Below, in pieces: positions 1 through 5,119 of a DNA stretch of 64,000 nucleotides (its first letter is position 1; each line of letters opens with the position of its first letter). The notes under the pieces are model-generated. The model searched no databases. It was not told the DNA's origin and saw nothing but the letters and a program-made list of their open reading frames with translations. The DNA is from Psychroserpens luteolus (lineage in GTDB: Bacteria; Bacteroidota; Bacteroidia; Flavobacteriales; Flavobacteriaceae): contig NZ_JAHVXI010000001.1 in the NCBI RefSeq assembly GCF_021032705.1, positions 930,001 through 994,000 of the forward strand, written 5' to 3'. The position numbers were made by a program, and so were the translations under genes.

Positions 1-96
1 GGTGTCTGTAAGTGATAAGATAGGCTCAGCCACTCCAGAGATTAAAGCTGGAATAGCAAGTTTGTTGATGTTTTTTAATGTGATAGCTGTTTTCAA
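1..96 (-). CDS. MATE family efflux transporter, N-terminal fragment (runs off the window)
   Basis: Only the first 32 codons are present. The reverse-strand frame reads MKTAITLKNINKLAIPALIS and continues with GVAEPILSLTDT. This matches the typical MATE/DinF-like start, in which the first transmembrane helix carries an (I)PAL...EPxLSxxDT signature. MATE proteins are inner-membrane multidrug/cation antiporters. No ATG is available, so the start is taken as a TTG at 94-96 that overlaps the TGA stop of the upstream acetyltransferase gene. That arrangement suggests translational coupling within one transcript. The family call comes from motif recognition on a short fragment. The start codon is an inference. 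Confidence 0.7.
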   Translation of the reverse strand, partial: MKTAITLKNINKLAIPALISGVAEPILSLTDT

Positions 97-593
97 ATAA
101 TACGTTCGTAACAATAAAAAGGGAACTCACTTTGCTTCGGAAAATAAATATTTCCCAAGCGTTGATAGCCACGAAGTTCGTAAAATTTTTGGTTTCTTTT
201 GTTCTGAGAGAAGGTGTCTAATCGAATAGAGGTATAGTTATTTTCTATGGCGTAGTTTTCGGCAAAGTCCATTAATTGTTGTGCATAGCCTTGCCCTTGG
301 TATTTTGGATCAACCGCTAAGCGATGGATATAAATGTTGTTTTCATTTGGCGTTAACCACTTTATTGGCTCATATTCTTTATCCATTACTGTAGATATGA
401 CGATACAGCCACTAATACTGTTGTCGATATCTAATACGTAAAGCTCATCACGACGAACGTCATTTTCAAAAGCAGCTCTATTAGGATAATGCTCATTCCA
501 TTGAAATATGTTTTGATTAATCATATGTATGGCACATGCTTTTGTTATGTCCATGATTGCATCTATATCGGCTCGAGTTGCTTTACGTATCAT
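93..593 (-). CDS. GNAT family N-acetyltransferase
   Basis: This 166-residue protein is the size of a single GNAT domain. The acetyl-CoA binding motif A is visible near residues 93-112, where VDPKYQGQGYAQQLM follows the beta-strand IYIHRLAV. A C-terminal RLDTF...NQKFYELRGYQ segment forms motif B. The family transfers acetyl from acetyl-CoA to an amine. The substrate cannot be told from sequence. The MATE transporter gene follows with a 4-base overlap, so the two are probably co-transcribed, as some acetyltransferase/efflux pairs are. It is divergent from the universal stress gene, and the intervening 54 bases hold promoters for both directions. Confidence 0.9.
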   Translation of the reverse strand: MIRKATRADIDAIMDITKACAIHMINQNIFQWNEHYPNRAAFENDVRRDELYVLDIDNSISGCIVISTVMDKEYEPIKWLTPNENNIYIHRLAVDPKYQGQGYAQQLMDFAENYAIENNYTSIRLDTFSQNKRNQKFYELRGYQRLGNIYFPKQSEFPFYCYERII

Positions 594-610
594 ATTAATA
601 GTTACCTTTG
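578..610 (+). promoter_or_regulatory. Promoter of the universal stress protein gene
   Basis: TTG at 578-580 is followed after 22 bases by TAccTTTG at 603-610, matching the Bacteroidota vegetative consensus TTG/TAnnTTTG. The -33 element lies inside the divergent acetyltransferase coding sequence. The predicted 5' leader is about 30 bases. Confidence 0.6.
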
Positions 611-622
611 CAAAAATTTAAA

Positions 623-630
623 CAAAGTTA
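623..630 (-). promoter_or_regulatory. -7 element for the acetyltransferase/MATE transcript
   Basis: The reverse strand reads TAacTTTG, an exact -7 match, about 30 bases before the acetyltransferase ATG. No TTG is seen at the expected -33 distance. It lies 13 bases from the opposing -7 box at 603-610, so the two promoters probably compete. Confidence 0.5.
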
Positions 631-647
631 CTTTTAATTATTTGATT

Positions 648-1442
648 ATGAAGTCTATTCTTGTTCCAGTCGGGTCCTCTAAAAATGCAGAAAGTCATTT
701 ACAGTATGCTGTAGATTTTGCTAGAGCTTTTGGCGCTAAATTGTACGTGGTACAAATTTATAATGTTTATACAAAAGCTGGGACGATGATTAAGGTTGAT
801 CATATTTTAGAGCGTGAAAGTTTAGAGTTCTTAAAAGGACATGTATCTAAAATAGACACTAAAGGGGTTGATGTAGTGGTGAAGACATTTAAAGGAAAAC
901 TTGTAGATACTATAGAGTTGGCTTGTGAAGCATTAAACGTTGATCTCATTTTATTAGAGCCGCGAACAAACTCGATTAAAGATGAGGTGTATTTGGGAAA
1001 AACATCTGGAAAAATTGTAAAGCAAACGAATATTCCAGCGCTAATTGTTCCTGAAGGCTATGTTTATAAACCAATTGTAAAGATTTTGCTTGCGGTTAAA
1101 TCTGCTGTAATTAGAAAAGAGGATGCTTTAGATCCGTTAAAAGCTATAAAAAATCAATTTAAAGCAGTGGTTAATTTGCTTTTGGTGAAAACACCATTTT
1201 ACAATGAAGGCGATTTAAATGTTGATGAAGATTTAGCTAGTTTGATTACAAACACAACAACCAGTGAAAACGCTACGACCTATCAAGGTGTTTTAGAGCA
1301 CTATAAAAATAATAATCCAGACTTATTATGTGTTGTGAGACGTAAGCGTGGGTTTTTTGTGAAGAAATGGGAAAAGAGTACCATTTTAAAGAAAGACTTC
1401 AGTAGCGCTTTACCTGTCTTAGTTTTAAGAGGTTTAAAATAA
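648..1442 (+). CDS. Universal stress protein (UspA family), tandem-domain form
   Basis: The frame is open from 489, but the start is placed at the ATG at 648, which gives MKSILVPVGSSKNAESHLQY, the usual beginning of a Usp domain. The promoter at 578-610 also excludes the longer version. The 264-residue product fits two Usp domains. The first (about 1-140) ends with the YLGKTSGKIVKQTNIPALIVP strand/loop, where ATP-binding Usps carry GxxGSxxxxxxxxxxxPVLVV. The G/S residues here are only partly canonical. The second half is degenerate. Usps are cytoplasmic proteins linked to stress and energy limitation. The tRNA-Ala gene begins 6 bases after the stop. Confidence 0.88.
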   Translation: MKSILVPVGSSKNAESHLQYAVDFARAFGAKLYVVQIYNVYTKAGTMIKVDHILERESLEFLKGHVSKIDTKGVDVVVKTFKGKLVDTIELACEALNVDLILLEPRTNSIKDEVYLGKTSGKIVKQTNIPALIVPEGYVYKPIVKILLAVKSAVIRKEDALDPLKAIKNQFKAVVNLLLVKTPFYNEGDLNVDEDLASLITNTTTSENATTYQGVLEHYKNNNPDLLCVVRRKRGFFVKKWEKSTILKKDFSSALPVLVLRGLK

Positions 1443-1447
1443 TTTTT

Positions 1448-1521
1448 GGGGATGTAGCTCAGTTGGCTAGAGTGCTTGACTGGCAGTCAAGAGGTCACGG
1501 GTTCGAATCCCGTCTTCTCCA
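1448..1521 (+). tRNA. tRNA-Ala (anticodon GGC)
   Basis: The 74 bases fold as a cloverleaf. The anticodon stem CTTGA/TCAAG encloses loop CTGGCAG, with GGC at 1482-1484. The T arm is CGGG-TTCGAAT-CCCG. The acceptor stem pairs G1-C72 and G2-C71 and has a G3-U70 wobble, the alanine identity pair. Position 6 is a T-T mismatch. The discriminator base is A1521 and no CCA is encoded, as is common in this phylum. It sits 6 bases after the universal stress gene, and a long hairpin follows. Confidence 0.95.
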
Positions 1522-1537
1522 CATCAAGCGCAGCTTG

Positions 1538-1600
1538 TAATAAATCAAAACTAAAAATCTGACAAGTTTACTTGATCAGATTTTTAGTTTTGATTTATTA
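1538..1600 (+). terminator. Very long hairpin after tRNA-Ala, probable terminator
   Basis: Bases 1538-1562 are exactly complementary to 1576-1600, a 25-bp arm. The inner CAAG (1563-1566) pairs with CTTG (1571-1574) around a TTTA loop, leaving one bulged A. The 3' side is T-rich. It probably ends the stress-protein/tRNA transcript, and may work in both directions. A small CAAGC/GCTTG hairpin at 1525-1537 precedes it. Confidence 0.65.
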
Positions 1601-1659
1601 TTTCTTATCGGAAACGACGTTGCATTTGCAGTAGTGGATCATAGAGGAACTGCCGGGCT

Positions 1660-1677
1660 AATCCCGTCTTCTCCACA
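1660..1677 (+). repeat. Duplicate of the tRNA-Ala 3' end (att-like direct repeat)
   Basis: These 18 bases are identical to 1506-1523, the T-arm 3' strand and acceptor end of the tRNA, 154 bases downstream. CGGG just upstream at 1654-1657 would form a shortened T-arm with CCCG. Both copies are followed by a few bases and AAGCG. It is either a decayed second tRNA or a relic attachment site. No integrase is in the window. Confidence 0.6.
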
Positions 1678-1697
1678 ATTAAGCGTAATTTAAAAAC

Positions 1698-1730
1698 AAA
1701 AAGCCCGACTGTAAAATGTAGGGCTTTATT
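1698..1730 (-). terminator. Intrinsic terminator, reverse strand
   Basis: AAAGCCC (1700-1706) pairs with GGGCTTT (1721-1727). On the reverse strand the stem is followed by a T-rich tail (TTTTGTTTTTAAA). It lies downstream of the putative small membrane ORF at 1792-1890. The forward tail is weaker. Confidence 0.6.
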
Positions 1731-1791
1731 GCTTAAAACCTTAAACAAGAGGTTCAAGGTTCTAACTAACTACATCGTATAGCATATCTAT

Positions 1792-1890
1792 TTAATTCGA
1801 CATAAATATTCCTATTACTATAAATGTGTAAAATAAAATCAAGAATAGTATTATTTTTCTTTGTTCTGAAACTGTTCTTTTCACCATCAT
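1792..1890 (-). CDS. Putative small membrane peptide, 32 residues
   Basis: The frame starts ATG-ATG and encodes a basic head (MMVKRTVSEQRK) followed by one long hydrophobic stretch (IILFLILFYTFIVIGIFM) ending SN. This is the layout of a single-pass N-in membrane peptide. The ORF sits between a reverse-strand hairpin at 1930-1962 upstream and a reverse-strand terminator at 1700-1727 downstream, so it would fit a discrete small transcript. There is no Shine-Dalgarno sequence, but many genes here lack one. No family is recognised, and a chance AT-rich ORF is possible. Confidence 0.3.
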   Translation of the reverse strand: MMVKRTVSEQRKIILFLILFYTFIVIGIFMSN

Positions 1891-1920
1891 AGAAATAAAT
1901 TAATATGTTATTTTAATCTA

Positions 1921-1962
1921 AGAGAAAAAGAACCCATAGTATAGCACTACAACTATGGGCTC
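1921..1962 (-). terminator. Hairpin with T tail, reverse strand
   Basis: Bases 1930-1940 pair with 1952-1962 with one mismatch. On the reverse strand the stem runs into CTTTTTCTCTT. It may end a short transcript from 1963-2239, or act as a leader structure about 40 bases before the putative peptide at 1792-1890. Confidence 0.5.
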
Positions 1963-2239
1963 TGAAAAACCTCTTGTCTCAAATCAGAGATTATTGTTAT
2001 TAATCTAAGATTCTACTATTAACCAAATATTATGCTACTAATACAATAATTTAAAAGAGGTTATTATATGTTTATTCTTTTTCATTTCTTAATACTCATT
2101 ATCAATGATGATTTGATAAACGAAAAGTATTGGTTTTTATGCAAACCTGAAATAAGCACCAGCGCGCAATATATGAGTACTGGCACTTATAAGCTTCTTT
2201 AGAGATAAATGATATAAAGAGATATAACACATGATAAAA

Positions 2240-2266
2240 AAACCCAAAACTTTCGTTCTGGGTTTA
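2240..2266 (-). terminator. Terminator of the LamG/T9SS gene
   Basis: AAACCCA (2240-2246) pairs with TGGGTTT (2259-2265), with an inner AAC/GTT extension. The reverse-strand tail is T-rich. It lies about 60 bases after the stop of the gene at 2325-3392. Confidence 0.7.
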
Positions 2267-2324
2267 GTTTTGAACTAAATCGAATCTAGTTCTCCCTTAT
2301 TTAAACGTTTAAGATTGCTTTAAA

Positions 2325-3392
2325 TTAATCTTTAATAAGCTTTTTGGTAAGTGTACCTTCAGCGTATTTGACTTCTATTAAGTACAATCCTGATGCAAAT
2401 TCTGAAATATCAAAACGTAGCCCCTCAACTATATTTGTGTCTTCCTTTATCAATTTTCCTGAAATATTATAAATAGATACTTTTTCTATTTTAGAATTGC
2501 CTGAATGCTCAATTCTAAATGCCCCATTAGTTGTAGGGTTAGGCACTAGAGCAATATTGTTTTCTGTAAAGTCTGATTCATTAACAGATAAGGTATCGCA
2601 AGATCCTGAAACACCATTAGCTGAGGTATCTCTAAAATTACCTTCTACACTCATGAGTTCAAACCCAACTAAATTACCGTCTAAGTTATTTGAGGATTTG
2701 TCGGTAACAGTAGTAATCGTTGTATTATCTGTATTTACCGTACCTTGATTTAGATCAAAGTTTAGGATCAACCCTGTTTCATCTCCAATTAACTGACAAT
2801 CCATTGATGCATTAATTTCGACCTCAGTCCTTGCATAATTCCATAAACGAACTTCATCCATCATACCTTGCAACGGATATGGGTCACCTCCTGCAGTGGC
2901 ACCTGCACCAATTCTGAGAGGGTTACTGTTAGGTGTTAAACTTCCTGAGCCGGCTTGAGTTCGAACATTTATACCATCAATGTAAAACTTTACTTCGGTA
3001 CTGCTTAAAGTTACAGCTATGTGATACCATTGATTTGTAGTTACCGAGTTCCATATATAATCGGTGAAATTACCTCCAAATCCAGAGTGATAAAAACGAA
3101 AAATCTTATTACCTCCATCTGTTAACAGCATAAGCCCATAAGACTCGTTATATCTAGATTTAGCAAAGATGCATTCCCAATCCCATCCGTCAGTTGTTCT
3201 ATTGACTTGATCAAAATTTACCCAAGCCTCAAACGTAAAGCTCGTGGTGAAATCTAATGAATTATTATCAGGGATTTCTACATAATCCCATGAAGCAACT
3301 TGCCCATCAAAGTCTAACCCTGTGGCAGTTTGTGCTGTTAAAATTTGGCATAGAAATACCGAGGTAAGTAAAAAAAGTAGTTGTTTTTTCAT
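2325..3392 (-). CDS. Secreted LamG-like (concanavalin A-like) protein with type IX secretion C-terminal domain
   Basis: The 355-residue product has a signal peptide (residues 1-20, ending LTAQ). A LamG/laminin-G-like jelly-roll domain covers about 22-200, with FTFEAWVNF, WYHIAVTLSSTEVKFYIDG and GMMDEVRLWNYART, all hallmarks of LamG-like domains in surface adhesins and carbohydrate-binding proteins. The last 75 residues are a type A T9SS sorting domain: VPNPTTNGAF, VSIYNISGKLI, LRFDISEFASGLYLIEVK and TKKLIKD. The protein is predicted to be exported by the Sec and Por/T9SS machinery to the cell surface or medium. No catalytic domain is seen. It is divergent from the ECF sigma gene, and its upstream region carries the same ECF-type promoter motif as fecR, so it is a likely regulon member. 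Confidence 0.88.
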   Translation of the reverse strand: MKKQLLFLLTSVFLCQILTAQTATGLDFDGQVASWDYVEIPDNNSLDFTTSFTFEAWVNFDQVNRTTDGWDWECIFAKSRYNESYGLMLLTDGGNKIFRFYHSGFGGNFTDYIWNSVTTNQWYHIAVTLSSTEVKFYIDGINVRTQAGSGSLTPNSNPLRIGAGATAGGDPYPLQGMMDEVRLWNYARTEVEINASMDCQLIGDETGLILNFDLNQGTVNTDNTTITTVTDKSSNNLDGNLVGFELMSVEGNFRDTSANGVSGSCDTLSVNESDFTENNIALVPNPTTNGAFRIEHSGNSKIEKVSIYNISGKLIKEDTNIVEGLRFDISEFASGLYLIEVKYAEGTLTKKLIKD

Positions 3393-3423
3393 AATTAAAT
3401 AGGTTAAATAGTGTTTGTTACTC

Positions 3424-3454
3424 CTATGACATGTAACTCTTAACCTACCCTATT
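3424..3454 (-). promoter_or_regulatory. Putative ECF-sigma promoter of the LamG/T9SS gene
   Basis: The reverse strand reads AATAGGGTA (3454-3446) and ATGTCATAG (3432-3424), with 20 bases from the first G of GGG to the G of GTC. The same words at the same distance precede fecR at 4125-4157. The -10-like part is about 30 bases before the ATG. Assignment to the neighbouring sigma factor is inferred. Confidence 0.6.
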
Positions 3455-3551
3455 TTTTTTTTTCAACTTTTTAACTTTAATGTTTAAGAATGCTAAAACT
3501 GAGTTGGTTATTATCGCTTATGACATGAGATAAGAACTTCATCTTGTTTTT

Positions 3552-3584
3552 TTGTGATATATTTTAGTGCTTTGAGTATTTTTG
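3552..3584 (+). promoter_or_regulatory. Vegetative promoter of the ECF sigma gene
   Basis: TTG at 3552-3554, 22 bases, then TAttTTTG at 3577-3584, ending 15 bases before the ATG. The sigma gene thus appears to be read by the housekeeping sigma, while fecR has the ECF-type motif. Confidence 0.6.
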
Positions 3585-3599
3585 AACTCTCATTAGAAA

Positions 3600-4124
3600 A
3601 TGATGCAAGACAAAGAACCTTCTATTTGTGAAGAAAACGTGTATAACGAATTGTTTCGGAAATATTACGAACCCGTAACAAAGTACATTTATTATAAATG
3701 CGGAAATTTGCATCAGGCCGAAGACATTGTTCAGAATGTATTTATTAAAATCTGGAAACTGTGTGCTACTATTATGTATTCGAAAGCAAAATCGTACATA
3801 TATTCTGCCTCAAAACATTCCTTTTTAAATGAAGTTGCACACGAAAAAGTGGTTTTAAAACACAAAAAGACCATTGAGGAAAGCACAGATTATGAAAGTC
3901 CAGATTTTTTAATTGAAATAGATGAATTTAGAATGAAGTTAAAAGAAGCTATAAATACTTTAAATCCAAAAGAAAAGGAAGTTTTTTTATTGAGTAGAGT
4001 AGAAGATAAAACCTATAAAGAAATTGCTGAAATAACAGGGTTAACAGTTAAGGCTATAGAACGCCGAATGAGTAAAGCCTTAAGAGAATTACGTGAGATG
4101 CTCGGCGCACATATAAAAGTATAA
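3600..4124 (+). CDS. ECF RNA polymerase sigma factor (FecI-like, sigma-70 family)
   Basis: The 174-residue protein has only sigma regions 2 and 4, as ECF factors do. Region 2 spans about 14-50 (LFRKYYEPVTKYIYY and AEDIVQNVFIKIWK, the -10 binding and core-binding part). Region 4 spans about 115-168 (LNPKEKEVFLLSRVEDKTYKE, then the helix-turn-helix EIAEITGLTVKAIERRMSKA). Members direct polymerase to a small regulon when released by a membrane anti-sigma. The FecR gene and an STN-type TonB receptor gene follow directly, the classic cell-surface signalling order. ATG-ATG at 3600 and 3603 are alternative starts. A vegetative promoter lies just upstream. Confidence 0.95.
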   Translation: MMQDKEPSICEENVYNELFRKYYEPVTKYIYYKCGNLHQAEDIVQNVFIKIWKLCATIMYSKAKSYIYSASKHSFLNEVAHEKVVLKHKKTIEESTDYESPDFLIEIDEFRMKLKEAINTLNPKEKEVFLLSRVEDKTYKEIAEITGLTVKAIERRMSKALRELREMLGAHIKV

Positions 4125-4157
4125 AATAGGGTAAAGGCTAATTTAAATGTCTTATAG
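4125..4157 (+). promoter_or_regulatory. Putative ECF-sigma promoter of fecR and the TonB receptor gene
   Basis: AATAGGGTA (4125-4133) and ATGTCTTATAG (4147-4157) begin immediately after the sigma stop codon. From the first G of GGG (4129) to the G of GTC (4149) is 20 bases, the same as in the divergent copy at 3424-3454. It lies 21 bases before the fecR ATG. Comparable GGGTA...GTC words occur in front of other Bacteroidota anti-sigma genes as I recall them, but this was not checked. Confidence 0.65.
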
Positions 4158-4177
4158 TTAGAAGCTTATAACAGAGG

Positions 4178-5080
4178 ATGAATACTTACGATACAGATGA
4201 TACTTTTTTAGGACGTTGGATAGCTGGAGAACTGTCTGAAGAGGAACTTATTGCTTTTAAAAACACCAAAACCTATAAGCAGTTTAAACTCATTAATATG
4301 GAGTCTCAATTATTAAGCGGTCCAGATATTGATGTTGAGAAGGCACTTCGTGATGTAAAACAAAGATTAAAGCAAAACAAATCTAAGACAAAAACAGTTC
4401 GCCTTTGGCAAACAATTAGTGTCGCTGCAATATTAATTCTAGCCTTAAGTTTCTTTTTCAATTCATCTAAAACCTACACGACTGCAATTGGCCAAACCCA
4501 AACTATTCTCTTAGAAGATGGTTCAAAAGTATATTTGAATGCAAATTCTAGTCTATCGTTAAAACGCTTTTTTTGGTCGAGTAATAAAACTGTAAACTTG
4601 AATGGTGAGGCTTATTTTGTGATTACAAAAAACAATGATTTTAAAGTAAAGACTTCAAAAGGTTTGGTAAAGGTATTAGGGACAAAATTTAATATAAAAG
4701 ACAGATCTAACTTTGAGTTGAAATGTTACGAAGGGAAGGTAGAGTTTTCTCAATTGAACGATTCATCTTCTTCGAAGATCTTGACTCAGGGAATGCAAAT
4801 AATAATTGATAACGATCGTGTTGATGATTTACATTTTAAAGAAGAATCACCTTTGTGGCAAAAAGGTATTTCTAAATTTGAGGAGCAACCGTTACATCTA
4901 GTATTAGAGGAATTAACCCAATATTTTGATATCAATTTTGATGCTCAAAACATTAACACCAACAGATTGTTTTCAGGAAGTTTCGATCATAACAATTTAG
5001 ATCTTGCATTAAAAGCGACATTGGTTCCAATGGGAATAAATTATAAAGTCGAACAACAAACTATTATCCTTTCAGAATAA
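4178..5080 (+). CDS. FecR-family anti-sigma factor
   Basis: The 300-residue protein has a cytoplasmic N-terminal part (1-75), one transmembrane helix (about 76-94, TISVAAILILALSFFF) and a periplasmic part. The FecR domain is about 100-195, with the typical LLEDGSKVYLNANSSLSL start and GEAYFVITKNNDFKVKT. A C-terminal DUF4974 domain (about 225-300) includes FEEQPLHLVLEELTQYF and SGSFDHNNLDLALKA. It should hold the upstream sigma factor inactive and receive the signal from the STN domain of the TonB receptor encoded next. The gene has its own ECF-type promoter, giving positive feedback on the anti-sigma and receptor rather than on the sigma gene. Confidence 0.95.
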   Translation: MNTYDTDDTFLGRWIAGELSEEELIAFKNTKTYKQFKLINMESQLLSGPDIDVEKALRDVKQRLKQNKSKTKTVRLWQTISVAAILILALSFFFNSSKTYTTAIGQTQTILLEDGSKVYLNANSSLSLKRFFWSSNKTVNLNGEAYFVITKNNDFKVKTSKGLVKVLGTKFNIKDRSNFELKCYEGKVEFSQLNDSSSSKILTQGMQIIIDNDRVDDLHFKEESPLWQKGISKFEEQPLHLVLEELTQYFDINFDAQNINTNRLFSGSFDHNNLDLALKATLVPMGINYKVEQQTIILSE

Positions 5081-5119
5081 ACCGAAAAGTCTAAATTTGC
5101 ATTCCCAAATCAAACCCGT

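Larger units (their letters stand above)
1524..2324. other. Gene-poor intergenic stretch of 800 bases
   Basis: Apart from the hairpins, the tRNA-end duplicate and the candidate small ORF listed separately, nothing recognisable is seen. The interval 1963-2239 is AT-rich and has no convincing ORF or RNA gene on either strand. It could hold an unrecognised small RNA, since it is bounded by terminator-like hairpins. Confidence 0.5.

Noticed and set aside
489-647. N-terminal extension of the universal stress protein
   Set aside because: It overlaps the divergent acetyltransferase gene and its promoter; the residues do not fit a Usp start.
2068-2202. Forward ORF of 44 codons preceded by AAAAGAGG at a ribosome-binding distance
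   Set aside because: Composition is unremarkable, no family or promoter is recognised, and a purine-rich stretch is easily found by chance in this AT-rich interval.
2497-2748. ORF antisense to the LamG/T9SS gene
   Set aside because: Shadow of the real gene. The opposite strand has a signal peptide, domain motifs and a T9SS C-terminus.
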